DNA of 64,000 nucleotides from Calvatia gigantea (GCA_025093985.1 JACAAK010000017.1:248001-312000); one strand, 5' to 3'; positions 12,193 to 24,406 are shown, counted from the stretch's first letter. Notes: a model not told the origin generated them from the letters alone. Program-made: numbers and translations.

Positions 12193-14525
12193 ATGACGAT
12201 AAACGACGCGCCGAAACCTACCGGTGCCTCCCCGCGTGCCCCCTCTAACGGCGAACTACAGCGAAGTACGACTCTGGATAGTCGTAGAACGTTACCTCTG
12301 GCCGATGCCGAGCCTTCCATTGTTCAGGACGATCCCTATCATTGGACGCCTTTACGAAAGTGCGTCAAGACCTGCTCAGATGTCGCGTGCTACTCACATC
12401 CGATCTTCAGAATTTGAGCTTATTTTTGATATTTATTGCGTGTGTGATTGCTGGAATAGCTGCCAATATCCAAAACCGTAGGTCATCGAGGAAGAACCTG
12501 TCCGAGAGCGTAACGTTCATATCCCTATCGTTTAGCCGCAGCTGAAGACATACAGGAGGAGCTCTTCACAACGAGCGAGCAACTCATATTGAGCCTTTCC
12601 GTGTTTGTTCTAGTGCAGGGATTGGCGGCATTGGTATGGTGTGCAATCAGTGAAGTCAAAGGGCGTAGGGTAATTAGAGTTCCGTTCGGTACTGACTGTA
12701 AATTGAGCGCGTTCCAGCTTGTGTACCTTGTTTCATTGCCGCTCTTTACCATTGCTTCCATTGGCATTGCAATCAGCAAGCGTGTTGGACTGTAGGCCCC
12801 TATCTTACTATCATTCTCGTCATCTCACCTTTCTTGTAGCGTTATTGGTTTTCGTGCAATCCAAGCTGCTGGGCTCGTGTGCCTCGTATTGTCTTAGATG
12901 TTCTTGATTTTAACGCTTATCCAGGTCTAGTGCAGTTATAGCAATCGGGGCAGTAACACTCACCGATATCTTCGAACCCCCTGAGCGGGGAACAAAGGCA
13001 TGTGCTCGCTTGAGGTATCCTCATTCATATCACTTGACGACCCCTAAAACTGTAGATAGGAATCTACTCCGTTGCGCCCCTCCTTGGTCCTGTAAGTACG
13101 TCCCCTTCGAGCGAAGGTTCGACAAATGTTTATGTATATATGTCCTACCCTATGCACAACAGGCGCTCAGTCCCATTGTCGGTGGTTCGTTAACGGCGGG
13201 CCTCGGTTGGCGCTCGATTTCCTGGTTTTTATCCGTTGCTTCTGGTTTGAGCTGGTTGTCGTTCCTCCTTTTTTTTCGCGAGACCTTTCCGCAAGGAGAG
13301 AAGCCCTGATTTACCAAACCACCCTTCTCAAGCAACATCCGAAGGAAAAACAGAACGTCTGCGATGAAGTACCGATTTCACAGAACAATACCACGCAGAC
13401 TAGTACAATTGACCTGAATCATGGGGACCTTGAGAAGGCTCCCCCTGTGGCGATTGTCACTCAATTTCCAACAGAATTTTCTGTGAAGAGCGCCAACCCA
13501 CTCAAGCCTGTCGGGGCCGTGCTACGACGTACTAATAATCTGGCTATTTTACTTGCTTGTAGTAGGTCCGTTGATGATTCCCTGGTCCCAAAACTGTTTT
13601 CATCTCAACCGTTTCAAGGTGTCTTATTCGCACTTACTTATTTGATCACTTATACAAGCGCACGGACGCTTGCTACATTTTATAATTATCATCCCCTCAT
13701 GATTGGCGCGATCACCATTACCTACGGCTTTGGTCTGTTTTTTCCTGTTCCTTCCCGAGGCCGACCCATTCAAGTCATCTATTTTAGGTTGCGTGTTCGG
13801 TAGTCTGATGGGGGGCCGCTGGTCGGACAATAAGCTAGCCAGGCTCAAAGAAACAACCGGAGGAAAGACCTACCCTGAGGTCTGTTGTACTTGACTTCGG
13901 GGAACGAATAACCTGACCAATTAATTAGATGAGGCTCAAAAGTACTACACCCGGTGTATTTTTGCTTCCTCCCTGCATTATTGGCTTTGGGTGGGCGTGC
14001 GAGCGCCAAGTTCACGTCGCGGCGCTATGTGCGCTGCTCTTCGTGTCAGGCTTTTTCACATTGTGAGCTATCACTCGGTGACTGGGGGTTTGGTTCGTGT
14101 CAACTTACAATGCGAGTTCTTAGTTGGATTTACGCAAGCACTTTGGCATACCTTACCGACGCGAACACCGGCAGATCAGCAACCGCGATGGCCACCCACT
14201 CAGCTTTCCGTGGAGTTTTGGCGTCTATCTCGATCGCAGTTGTTGTACCTACGCGGGTTCGTCAGTTTATTATCCGTTGGAAGTGATGATCATGACTCGC
14301 TCACCTCCTGTAGCAGGATGCTCTTGGAGATGGTACGTGCTTGCCCCTTTGAAGCTTTGGAAGTGCTTACCTGGAACAGGATGGTTTTATACCGTATGGG
14401 GTATTGTGACTGTCTTGAGTGGCATCCTAGTCATCCTGGTTTCGTGGAAAGGTGAAGGATGGCGTAGGTGCGCTGAGGAGCGAGAGGCGGGGCTTGCCGA
14501 AGGGACACTTTCTAGCCAAGAATAA
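12193..14525 (+). pseudogene. MFS drug:H+ antiporter-like transporter, copy 1 (broken)
   Basis: A cytosolic N-tail ends in the family motif DDPYHWTPLRK at an exon boundary near 12358. Helices follow in order: SLFLIFIACVIAGIAANIQ; SLSVFVLVQGLAALVWCAI with the DHA1-type loop AISEVKGR; LVYLVSLPLFTIASIGIAIS; then SPIVGGSLTAGLGWRSISWF (motif C, antiporter) near 13170-13240 and TSARTLATFYNYHPLMIGA. The C-terminal GGRWSD loop lies near 13810 and the last helix near 14390-14450. Relative to the 48.5 kb paralogue, single-base changes shift the frame twice around 13283-13310 (RETF...) and again near 13740. Such proteins export drugs or metabolites across the plasma membrane in exchange for protons. This copy is probably not functional. 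Confidence 0.75.
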
Positions 14526-14752
14526 TGCAAATATCAACTTTTACATTCACATACAAGACCATTGTATATAGCGCCTTCGTATCTTAGCGCACACTTCGCC
14601 TTTAGATTTATGTAAATGGAGAAATAGAGGAGAAAAAGGAAGGAGACGTTGCGTACACCTCTGATAGGAAACATTCGATCCAAAATGAAGTCCCTATTTA
14701 TTACATATACGAGAGTGCATGCATCACGTCCTGTGGGCGTTGTCAGTCGAGT

Positions 14753-16083
14753 TTACGTGGAAGAGGAAGAGGCGAACCTTACCCATGCATCATCGTCCCA
14801 TGGTTTAACCCCCTGGCATATTAGCTCATCGACCTCACCGTAGCTGAAACCAAAGCTGTTCATCCGTTCCTCCAGTTCCTTCTCCAGTTCTCCTTCTGAA
14901 CGGAGGGGCTTGCTCCGTCCTCTCGCCTGCCTCGTAAATCTGTGTCGCCTTGGCCCGTTCGCATTATTCGTATTACGCCTACTGTTGTTATTAAGAGATT
15001 TCATCTTGTTCTTATCGTGCATTTCCGCGCGTTGGAGATGTTGTTCAAGCTCCCGTTGCGCCCTAGCGTCCTTCCCTGCCAGTGCCACCAGCTCCTTCAT
15101 CCGTTCTGTCTGCGCCGGATCCGCCCACCAGCCCTTTGTCGGTAACCACTCCTTGTCATGCGAGTACACGCAGTTGTCTCCGTACCTGCAAGATCCGAGG
15201 AGCAGATACGCACATACGTTCCGGCCTCTATTCGTTCATCAGTGTAAATAATCCCTCTGACATTGAATAGAGAGAGCAACTCACAGATCATCCCGCACAC
15301 TCCGCTCATCAGGTGCATGCATATATCGGCACTTACGCCCTCTTGCGCACCCCCCTTCTTTGCGGTTATAATGCTTACATGGCACCCTACTTCCTACATG
15401 TCCACATTCCTCAGATTCACTCAACTCGGCGAGATCTACCTCTACCTCCTCATATGCCGGAAATTGGAAATCAAGAGTGTCTTCCACTCCGTTGTTCGTA
15501 TGGCCAGGGATACCACCCGATGTCGAACCTGGCAATGCTAACCACGACTTGACTTTTTCAAGTGCCATGGCTGCCGGGGTGTGCGAGGGCGAGTGATCGA
15601 GGATCGTGCTGAAATCTATCCGCGCGGCTTCGAAAAGTTTTTGTTCAAATCGTGCTCGACCCCGTTGGTATCGTGCCTCGAGAAGTTTGGGGTTCATCGT
15701 CAGGGCTCGGGTGGCTATGAACGCTGCTTGTTCATATCTATACCGTACACTCATCACTATTATGAAACAACCGGGGTGGAGATCACGCACTGCTTGGATT
15801 TAACATACGCTGTTGCAAGTTTGACGTAGAACTCGGCATTTGTGTTCCATAGTTTGATAGCGTCGGAGTAGAAATACGATGCTTGGAGGTAATTTTCTTT
15901 TTCCAATAGTTCGTCGCCCTACACCAAGGTCGATTAGTCTTTAATGCGCTCCTAAGGACGATGCGAACATACCGATTTGGCATGTTCTTCAGCTTTGGTG
16001 TGATTCTGTTGGATCCTTTCTTGTCTCTCTTTTGCTTTCAATACAAGTTTTTCATGGGGATCGGTAACTGTGATACTCGTCAT
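14753..16083 (-). CDS. TPR and tandem CCCH zinc-finger protein
   Basis: Exon 1 gives a charged start (MTSITVTDPHEK...). The first Met could also be at 16146, in the same frame. After an intron near 15970-15920 come TPR helices: YLQASYFYSDAIKLW, NAEFYVKLATAYVKSKQ, an intron (15792 to about 15740), YEQAAFIATRALTMNP and LLEARYQRGRARFEQKLF. An acidic linker (VEVDLAELSESEE) precedes two CCCH fingers: C-x9-C-x5-C-x3-H starting CKHYNRKEGGC (about 15350) and, after another intron, C-x7-C-x5-C-x3-H starting CAYLLLGSC (about 15200). The basic tail ends with SYGEVDELICQGVKPWDDD at 14753. All exons are open. CCCH fingers bind RNA and TPRs bind proteins, so an RNA-associated scaffold is likely (inference). 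It is one of the best-preserved genes here. Confidence 0.85.
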
Positions 16084-16309
16084 GGTGGTTGAGGATGCGG
16101 AAGGTATGGAGAGGTCACCAGCGGATTGCAGGTGTTTAAATAACAATTATAACGTATCAATGATGTACAACAGGGTCAACGGAAAGTAATACGGTGTGCA
16201 GGGGGCGTGTTCGGCGAGGTCACGGTGAAAATCGAATTCGACTATAGAAGCAGGCGTTTTGGCCACGTGAGCCACTAGGGTGAGATTGAACAGAGAACGG
16301 ATTATACTT

Positions 16310-17790
16310 CTAACAAGGTACATGTCCTATGTTATTCACAATCATACGCCCAGAGGCTTCATCATACGCAATGAAAAGTAGATCATCACCCTTTGGATGT
16401 ATTTGTAGACGTGTGCGGGACTCTACCTGATTTTGCTCGTCCTGTGGATTGTACTTGATGATATCCATCGAATGGTCTTCCCGGAACATGGTCATAACAG
16501 AAAGCCCTATGTGGATGTAGGGGTAACAGGTAACAATGTCTTGGTGAATCAGCTTCATAACCGGTGGCACCCCAGGATCACGAGGTATTTGAAGTGCCAC
16601 GATGTGGTTGCTGCATGCTGTGATGATGTAGGAAAAATCGTGGCTGGTGTAAACTGGTGATACCATCGATACTGAGCTGAAGCACGATGGAAGGTGAAAT
16701 GAGGGTTCCAAAGCTAAGGATTTCGACTCGTTGCATGTCTTAATATTGAAGAGCTCCACATGGACCTCCGGGTTCATGAAAGCGAGCAGTCGGTTACCTG
16801 GTAGAGGGGTTGTTTGTAGAGAAGATAAAATCGACGTGAGATTGTTATTGTCTGTTAATACGTTCACCAGTATGGCATCTGAGCGGCCCCACACAAACGC
16901 CTTAAACCAGGTTCCAAGTACCGGAAAATATGAATTTCCTTTGGCCCGTGAGTGTAATAGTGCTGCACAGCAATATAATGTTCCCCGAGCCAGACCTTGG
17001 TTCCTGTGCGCGGGGCGGGACACTGCAGAGTGATGATTGGTGTTACCGTCCACTTATCGACAATGAATTCCATGATAAAATACATAAACGAGACGAGCCT
17101 TATAGACGGACTATGAGTGGAAGATTACTCAAGGAGTAAAGGAGTAGGAGGTGAGACTTGCCAAGAGATCCAGTGTAATTGTCATTAAAAAGTACCATTC
17201 GAGAGGAAAGCCGTGGCTTCGACGAGTCGATCCATATAGCAAAACCACAGAGAGGGTCTACAAGGCCACCATTACAGGTTTGGCTCTTCTCCTCAATGAG
17301 TAGATACGCCTTGGACCCAGGTTTGTCCATGTCGAGTACGAAAGTGCGGCCATCGACATTTTCAAGCAGCCACCTCCCACCTGGTAATAGTTGGACACGA
17401 CCGGGACTGTTAGATACGAGATGGAAACTCCGTAAGCGGAATGTAGATGGATTCGGATTGCGCCATCTTGAGCGAATTTGAAACCGTCTGTTCACCCTTG
17501 CTCGAGCTCGTCTACCGGGTAGCCTTCTACTGGACCTTCGAGTACTGGAGCACCTGACATGCGTGCCAGCTCTGAAACTTTGGAAGACCATAGGAGGCGA
17601 GATTTCGTGACTGCACGCATGCGCCGACACATCTAATCAGGTACATACGGCGCGTCAGTTTCAGGCCTGTTAAGGAAGAACAGCAGCCGACCGACTTAGA
17701 TGCCAGCAAACTTTCCCAATCCAAGTAGTGCAGTATTTCATGTAGCGTTTCGTTGGGAAGGTCCAGCAACGTTCGCTGTGAAGTGCGCAT
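16310..17790 (-). CDS. F-box protein, family member B (frame breaks)
   Basis: The Met at 17790 starts MRTSQRTLLDLPNETLHEIL, an F-box (LPNETLHEILHYLDWESLLASKSV). An intron (GTCGGC...GATTAG, about 17700-17640) leads to CRRMRAVTKSRLLWSSKVSE, the conserved post-F-box block of this family. The body contains FQIRSRWRNPNPSTF, QLLPGGRWLLENVDG, GFAIWIDSSKPRLSS, then EIHIFRYLEPG and a 190-codon C-terminal part with LPGNRLLAFMNPEVHVELF and ASGRMIVNN. Two one-base shifts are apparent, one near 17490 (after DELEQ) and one near 16905 (after RYLEPG). If these are sequence errors it would be the most complete member of the family; otherwise it is a pseudogene. The predicted role is SCF ubiquitin-ligase substrate adaptor; the substrate is unknown. 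Confidence 0.7.
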
Positions 17791-18693
17791 TCGATAAATG
17801 GGACAACTCAAGAGAGATGCACGAAGGCGATAAACGCCCGTTTCACAGAATATTATGTAAAAGGTTTCAGTTGACAGGGGGAACCGACAGCGATTGGGAG
17901 TATGTTGCTTCTCCAGAGTAGAGGCAGTAATTGTCGTCCTTGTTGGCACTTGGGGCGAGGGTGGTCTGATTGACTCCAGACGCACTACAGGACGTCAGTA
18001 AGAAGTGTGTTGGAGTGTGAGAAGAAACATACGTTTTAACGGAGATTTGGTACAAGTCGTTATCGGAAGAGGAGCGAGAGGCTTTGAACATTCTACCTCC
18101 AACCCAGTTAACACACACACTGATACTGCTACTGAACGGGTGGGCTTGGGGACAAGGTAAGCTACACTCCTAGTTCCCGCCCACCAAGCTATGCGAAGAT
18201 TGGGGTAGTGGAAAATACAGTTGGAATCAGCCAGCCGTAACCATACCGAGCACATTACATTGGGTCTCAAGATTCCAAAGAAGGGGCGGCTTCGAAATTG
18301 ATAATCCATTGTTGGTGGGAGAAATAGCAACCTCCTAGGCTGTCCTGGACTTGAACAGGTACATAACACTTCTGAAAACGGTGGAAGAAGGCCATGCTAT
18401 GAGATGTCGCATAAATATCTTCAAGAATACACCATTAAGCAAAGGCGTTACTATAACTTGACGTCGGAATAAAGGACTCGAGATTAGGGCCATTTCAAGT
18501 GGCGGTGTCGTTTGTGAGCAAGAGTGTAGCCGAGAGCGAATAGGAGCTCGGTCGTCGATATCCAGGACCAATTGGCACCTTTGCACGTTCGTATCCGTTA
18601 TCTAGCCAATTTGTGTACATGTGTAATATCTGTCCCGCCAGTTGTCAGTATTATACAAAGCCTCAAAGTATGGTGAACTCACAGATTAACTCG
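17791..18693. other. intergenic stretch, no supportable gene
   Basis: A 124-codon minus-strand frame at 17995-18369 has no recognisable domain. I see nothing else. Confidence 0.4.
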
Positions 18694-19190
18694 TCACCTG
18701 CGCTTGGCCCTCGTTCTCTTCTTGGGGTTAGCTATACTCTCGGGCAACCACTCGTTGACGGGTTTTTCCTCTTCCTTCGGTGTAGAATCTCGCGGGCCGA
18801 ATCCGACCTCTATAACGCCTTGTGGGGGTCTCTTCTTTGCCTCTTCTTCTGCACGAGCGACGGCCGCTGCTATTTCTTCGGGACTGACGTGTTCACCCCG
18901 GCGGAGTCGTTCCGCGATTTCTGGCGTGACACGCAGTTGCTTGACACTGGTTTGGAACCCCTTGGCTAGGAAGCAAAGATGAGAGTGGATAATGAGAGGG
19001 ATTCGGGAAAGTACACGTACCGCCCTTGCCGATACCGTATTTTTCGAGTTTGTACTTTTTGTACCATTTATTTGCAAAGTACGCCGAGAGAATGAGGACT
19101 GAAGGGATTCTACAACAAAGTAAGCGCCAATTCATAGAATATTATCGGAAAGCATACGCTACCCAAAAGCATGGAGGGATGGGCGTCCAT
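18694..19190 (-). CDS. small membrane-anchored protein of unknown function
   Basis: Three exons join cleanly. MDAHPSMLL at 19190 is spliced (GTAGCG to a CTTCAG acceptor near 19098) to a single hydrophobic segment, VLILSAYFANKWYKKYK. A second intron (19020 to about 18967, GTACGT...CCTAG) joins GIGKGAKGFQTSVKQLRVTP, followed by an amphipathic, charged part (EIAERLRRGEHVSPEEIAAAVARAEEE), VIEVGFGPRD, the motif VNEWLPES, and a basic end KKRTRAKRR. One N-terminal membrane helix and a charged tail suggest an ER- or mitochondrial-membrane anchor with a cytosolic helix (inference). I know no function. Its start is 64 bp from that of the divergent FIST gene, so the two probably share a promoter. Confidence 0.7.
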
Positions 19191-19254
19191 TGTGGCGGAA
19201 GACATCAGAGTTTGCCGTGCGAAAAAGAGAAATGATATGTGCCAAACGGAATGA
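19191..19254. promoter_or_regulatory. short divergent promoter between the membrane-anchored protein and FIST genes
   Basis: Only 64 bp separate the two inferred start codons (19190 on -, 19255 on +). Both 5' untranslated regions must therefore overlap each other or the neighbouring coding sequence. No TATA box stands out. This rests on the start choices: the FIST start could move to the in-frame Met at 19273. Confidence 0.45.
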
Positions 19255-20687
19255 ATGTCGGCAAACAAACATATGGTCCTCCATCTATCCACCTACCTCT
19301 CCCGCTCACCAACATCTTTGCTCTCTAGGATTCAATCCCTGACGAAACAATATGCAGGACATGACTTGACATTCTTCTTTGCTCTCTCTGCCAACATTCC
19401 GGCTTCGGAAGATTTGGGACGCGTTGTGAACAGTGTCATGGCCCTCGAGAATACTCGGAAGATTGGATGTTTATCGGGTTTATTGGGAAGTACGTGCATC
19501 AATGGACGGGGCGTTGAAAAGGACGTCGTCTCCCTATCGGTTGGCTGTGTTGGACTCGCGGACCGCAAAGTCATTTCGATCGACTATTCCTGGAAGGGAG
19601 GAGACACAGGTTGGGAGGTGGCATGCGTTTAGGAGGAAGGGAGAGGGAGAGGGTAAAGAATATTCTCTTGGTGAAGCCGTTTCTTGGGAGGATGTGTGGA
19701 AGAGTAACCAAGGGGCAGCACTGCCTGATGAGCTCCGAGCATTGGAGTGCGTAGTCACTCCGAGTTTTCGTCCGAGGCAATCTGAAGTTCTTTCTAATAG
19801 CCCGTCTGATATCCAAGGAATCCTATATCTCAGTGACCTCAAACCGGAGGGCCTCCTCTCTTCTTTCCAAAACTTGCCCAATGTGAATAAGGTCAGATTT
19901 TATCGTGCTCCACTCATACCTACACACCAATGCTTTCTAGCTAGGGCTCCTTGCCTCCTCCACGCCCTTCATAACCGGTCGCCCTGTGACCCTCTTCAGC
20001 AATCAAGAAATCTTCAGCTCTGGAGCTGTCGGCCTAGCTCTCACAGGAACGACAAAACCTCAACTTCGAGTCGACTTTCTCGACGTCCAGAAACTAGGCC
20101 AAGTGATGATGGTCACCGAAACGGAGGGCAACATGGTCAGCACCTTGAATTATGACAACCCAACGCAATTGTTGCTTTCTGCTATTAAGAAGTCAGGTCT
20201 GAGTACCCACGTCTCAGGTTCCTTCAAGGAGGAAGAACACTTCTCTCTTGGTGCCTTGTCTTCAGACGGCAAGGTACGCTCCTCCTGTGGCAGATCTCTC
20301 ACAACTAAGTTGCTCTTTAGGTCGAACGTGTGTACAGAATAACGGCTGGCGACCCGTCTCGCGGTAGCTTGTCCATCGATTCTCCCAACGCACCGCCTGT
20401 CGGCACACGTGTGCAGTTTCTTCACCGTCCTCACTCTGCCATTCCTAGCCTCTCCCTCTCACAATCCTCGCGAACTGTGAACTTCCTCACCGTATCAGAA
20501 GGGTTACAGCTTTCGTCCCAGGGGAAACGCCTCTGAAGACTTCGATCTACTGTTGGAGAATACGTTCCTGGCTTCGAGTGAGAACGGCTTCGTTTTCGAA
20601 CATTCTGCGCAGTCTGGAGAGAACGCCAAGTGCTCTTTAGCAGGGAGCGTAGGAACCCTTTCCTGGCCATCCATGGAAACCCGTTAA
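19255..20687 (+). CDS. FIST-domain protein
   Basis: The N-terminal half has the FIST_N pattern: HLSTYLSRSPTSLLSRI, DLTFFFALSANIPA, KIGCLSGLLG, then SFRSTIPGREETQVGRWHAF (about 19570-19630) and IQGILYLSDLKPEGLL. An intron of about 50 nt (GTCAGA...TTCTAG, ending near 19940) joins LGLLASSTPFITGRP and VTLFSNQEIFSSGAVGLALTG. A second intron (GTACGC...CTTTAG near 20274-20320) precedes VERVYRITAGDPSRG. The end reads LLLENTFLASSENGF and the tail SLAGSVGTLSWPSMETR at 20687. FIST domains are thought to sense small ligands such as amino acids; in fungi they occur as stand-alone proteins. Two frame shifts are apparent, one between 19480 and 19540 and one at the GGG at 20501. Because the rest is well conserved, I suspect sequence errors or a very recent loss. 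Confidence 0.75.
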
Positions 20688-21001
20688 CCAGCTCGGGGGA
20701 CCTACCCTGTGCTTTCTGAGAATACCCTTGTCCTCGTAGGGATCATCTATCAAGTTCTTTGGTATCAATCATCGTAATCAGATGCTCCCCAATTCTGCTG
20801 TGAATTAATTGTGTGAACTAGGTATAATAGTTGGCGGAATACTTTCCCACAAGCAGATTCGCGACCATGTGCCTCAATGAACCATTCACCCTTTTGCCAT
20901 ATGGTGCCCTGATAAGCCTCATCCTGAAATGAATCCTCATACACTTGACTCTCTTTATATATGTGTAGCAAGTGCTCTCTGTTTGACCTGAAGTGGTGAA
21001 C
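20688..21001. other. FIST-PEBP intergenic region
   Basis: No gene is visible. The last 60 bases before 21002 should hold the promoter of the first PEBP-like gene; the only pattern seen is an AT-rich stretch (TTTATATATGTG near 20956). Confidence 0.35.
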
Positions 21002-21844
21002 ATGAAGCTCGCCAGACTCGCCGCCTTGATCCCGTTCTTCCTGACGGTTTTTGCCCAGGATCTCAGCATCGCAGGTGTTAAGCAAGCCTTTGCTAGAGCC
21101 AACGTAAGCCTATAACTCCTAGTTGCCTCCTTAGTACTCATGGCTCCAATCCGATCAGATACCAAATGACCTCAAAATTACATTCAACCCCAAATTCCTT
21201 CTCGAAGTCGTTCTTCCGCAACCCGAAGGACTCCCTATTCTAGTGCACACAGGGATTAAGCTCCCGCGCAATGGCAACCATCATCCGGACATTTGGTTCT
21301 TGGGTCCATCAATTCACCCTCTCCTTGCCATCCCATTAGAAACCGCGATCCAGCCGATTTTTGCTCTCCTCGATCCGATCCAACCCAACGGTAAATGCCG
21401 GGCCGGGTCCTTTCGTCATTGCAGCAGTCGATCCTGACGCACCATCACCCACAAATACCAGCAACGCCGAGGTCAGACACTTCCTGGGCGGTGACTTCTT
21501 TGCAAGGAGACTCCCTGGACAGGACTCGGGGTCTTCCGGCCTTTGTTAGCGAATACGAGTGTTCCGGTCTCACGCTGGAGGCAGCCCACCCCTACGGCGG
21601 GCAATCATCGGTGAGGCAAAGCCTCCTCTGGGATCCCGGATTACGTGAATCTTGCTGATTGCGCCACTGGGGTAGCTATGTATTTTTGACGTTCAAACAG
21701 TCCGAAGGGTTTGACCAACAGACGCTCGTTTCGGCTGATACACCGATACAACACTTCGATATTGCACAGTTTGCACAGGCCGTTGGTTTGGGAGACCCGA
21801 TTGCGGGAACGTTCATGATGGTCGCTTACCCGGATAATCCTTGA
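21002..21844 (+). pseudogene. secreted PEBP-like protein, copy 1 (frameshifted)
   Basis: The start reads MKLARLAALIPFFLTVFAQ, a signal peptide. The first intron (GTAAGC, about 21104-21160) leads to IPNDLKITFNPKFLLEVVLP. The PEBP core GPFVIAAVDPDAP (about 21410-21450; DPDAP is a ligand-pocket motif) is followed by AEVRHFLGGDF. The frame is then lost near 21500-21650 (a stop inside the block that reads LLANTS in copy 4) and resumes with YVFLTFKQSEGFDQQTLV and FAQAVGLGDPIAGTFMMVAY, ending at 21844. PEBP proteins bind anionic phospholipids or act as protease or kinase modulators; the secreted fungal ones have no assigned role. The C-terminal half recurs inverted at 32265-32559. Confidence 0.75.
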
Positions 21845-22218
21845 GAGTCTGGGCTGGTGTGAATTAATCTTGTCGGTGGTAGTTTTTGTCTATTTCCGAG
21901 ACCATCATAGCACTAAATATGTGATGTGAACCAATGACATCGGCCCTCTACGAGGAACCGCAAAAGGGAAGCCGAGGCGGTGGCCACATTGATGAACATT
22001 GCACACCCCTCTTTTCCAAGCTCCCACAGCGTCATCTACAAGAGAAAATCCGGTTAGTGGGGAAGCATGAGTGTGGAGACAACCGAATTTTTGCCGCGCT
22101 AATCACTAGCTGATTTTCCCAGAAGTAACACCCCTAATCACTTCCTTTCACACATATGCACCTTAGCAAGGGTATTTATTCCTCATGCGAGTACTAATGC
22201 TCGTAACCAAAGACAACA
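21845..22218. other. spacer between PEBP copies 1 and 2, duplicated at 31.86-32.23 kb
   Basis: No gene is seen. The same spacer, inverted, lies between PEBP copies 3 and 4, including the run from ATGACATCGGCCCTCTA (21932) near 32155. It shows that both PEBP copies moved as one segment. Confidence 0.6.
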
Positions 22219-23012
22219 ATGCGATTCTCACTTGGTCTCTTGAGCTTCGTCGCCCTGGCTGTTAGTGCCCAGGATACGAGCCTGAGGACGGTTCGGGATG
22301 CCTTTGTGAGGGCTAATGTTCGTATCCCCGAGTCTCCATCTTTGGGTCATGATTCACGATTGAACTCCTTTGAATTTAGATTCCGAGGGACCTCTCAATC
22401 AACTTCAACCCAACTGCACTCCTCGAAGTGACCTTCCCAGAAAGTGGTAGGCCGACCGATCACACTCCACGCAGGCGAACAATTGGCCCGCAATTGTACG
22501 TCGCTCTTGGATAACACGGCAGTTTATTCATTTTAGCGAAATTTGTAGCAACCGCGGGCCCCCCGACTTTCAGCGTGGTCGGCACTTCGTGCCGTGGTCC
22601 ATTCGTCATGGCAGTCGTCGACCCGGATGCACCCACCCCGCAACAGCCTACCTCAGCCCAAATCCGCCACTTCCTCGGAGGCAACTTCGCACCTTCTGTG
22701 AGGACTGGAGGGTTGCTGGCTAATTCGACACCAGCGATTAGTGAGTTTCTCCAGCCTACACCGCCCGCAGGGTCAGATGCACACAGGTTCGTCGTTTGTC
22801 TTTCTAACGTTGTTGTAAGGGGAAAAGGGTTCATGGCAATTTCGTTTAGGTATATTTTCTTGCTGTTCAAGCAACCGGCTGGATTCAACCGGCAAACTGT
22901 CGTCACATCCGCCACGCCGATTTCGTTGTTCAACATTAGTGCGTTTGCACAGGAAGTTGGATTGGGTAATCCAATTGCGGGAACGTTCATGTTGGTTGCA
23001 CCTGATGCATAA
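22219..23012 (+). CDS. secreted PEBP-like protein, copy 2 (one frame shift)
   Basis: The signal peptide is MRFSLGLLSFVALAVSAQ. The exon pattern is the same as in copy 3: intron 1 after AFVRAN (GTTCGT...TTTAG, 22318-22379), then IPRDLSINFNPTALLEVTFP, intron 2 after ARN (GTACGT near 22497), then GPFVMAVVDPDAP and QIRHFLGGNFAPSV, intron 3 within DAHR (GTTCGT...GTTTAG, about 22787-22850), then YIFLLFKQPAGF and GLGNPIAGTFMLVAPDA, ending at 23012. One extra A in GTGGTAGGCC near 22446 shifts the frame, whereas copy 3 reads GTGGTGGCC and stays open. Otherwise the protein would be complete at roughly 190 residues. An extracellular lipid- or ligand-binding role is inferred from the family only. Confidence 0.8.
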
Positions 23013-23274
23013 GCATCAAACTATTATGTAGATTTCTGCCTGCGGTAATCCCGTAGGGAGGGAATATATGCTGTTTATTGTCATATTATGTTTACAATCA
23101 TCATCCGATCCTCATAAAACTGCAGTGTGCGTAAATTACGACGGTAATCACATAACACAAAGGGACGGTGAACTTTGCGGTTCGGTTCAGCTGCATGCCT
23201 ACGTTCATGATGTTGGCTTAAGCCTGAGTCCAGCTGTGTCTCTACGTTCTCGTTTGCCTCTTAGGACGACCCTC

Positions 23275-24406
23275 ATGTGTCAAGCATCTTTGCGGGTGAC
23301 GATGATTACGCTTTCTGACGAACTTTCATACGAATCACTCAACCTTCTGGACTGGAGAAACCTGCGAGCATTTAAGTCGGTGAGTTATCGCTTCCCCAAA
23401 ATTATGCCTCGAATCCGATGGGCTACCTCAATCAGACTTGTCTTGTCGCCGCACACACAAAATTACGCTTCTTATGGACGTTTAAAGTGTAGGGGTACCA
23501 ATATGGCTACCGTGGGAATACTCATTTAAGTAGTGTTTCGACATAGTGTACATTCTTTAGCTTTCTACCGTCATGTAGTCTGTCTCAATCCTTTTCTCAG
23601 TGTCAATGACTCTCGGGCCTTCGCACCCAGCGAACTTACTCGCATTACAAAAGCTTCAGAAATGTCAATCAGGCCTAGCCCACCAGCCCTTAAGGGACCT
23701 GCCACGGAGGGCTGCTCAATGGAGCTCGAGGAAAAGGTCATAACGCGGCTTCAATTTCAGGAGAAATGGCGCAATCCGGTTCTGGGCACATTCCGGTCGC
23801 AGAAACTCAAGGTTGATGCTATGACGCAGGGGTGTATGCACCTTCTTCCAGGAGGAAGGTGGTTGCTCGATAATGCTGTTGGCCGTATTTACACCCTTGG
23901 CCTGAGCAGGCCTGAGCTAGCACCGCAATTTCTCTTTGAGGAGAATGTCGCACCTACACTGGTCATGTTCTGGATCCTCTCAGTATTTATGCAATATGAC
24001 TTTCCCCTCGCACCGCACTATGCAGTGACAGTCCATCCGTATCCCTCGGTGCGTCCGGTCAGTTTCAAAATTTTCTCTCTCTGCCTGACCTGCATCTTGG
24101 TACAGACCTGGGCTGAACATGTGTGTGTTGATTGTTTGGGTTGTGAGGCCGCTGGTCACCCTGATGTGCTTGGGCCCCTGCCTCAGGGAGGGACCCCAGC
24201 CCGAGGAAGGTGATGTTGTCGAGCGGTGCCGCCACAAAAACGGTGGCGTTGAGACCTGGAAAGTCCACGTCTTCCGGTATTTGAAAACCATTCCACGGCT
24301 CTTTGTGTGGGAGCACCCAACAGCTACAACGGTGAGCTTGGCTGCGACAATTCATGGTCCTACACCTCATGCTACTTACTTCTTTGAAGTAGAATCTCTG
24401 TTTTGA
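23275..24406 (+). pseudogene. F-box protein, family member C (decayed)
   Basis: The Met at 23275 leads into a degenerate F-box (LSDELSYESLNLLDWRNLRAFKSV). The family body follows: GPATEGCSMELEEKVI, QFQEKWRNP (glutamine codon kept here), HLLPGGRWLLDN, then PLVTLMCLGPCLREG, ETWKVHVFRYLKTIP and LFVWEHPTATTVS, with frame changes near 23410 and 23960-24120. It stops at 24406, so the C-terminal GSGRIVMRN block of other members is missing. It lies next to PEBP copy 2 and is duplicated, inverted, as member E. Probably a pseudogene. Confidence 0.65.
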
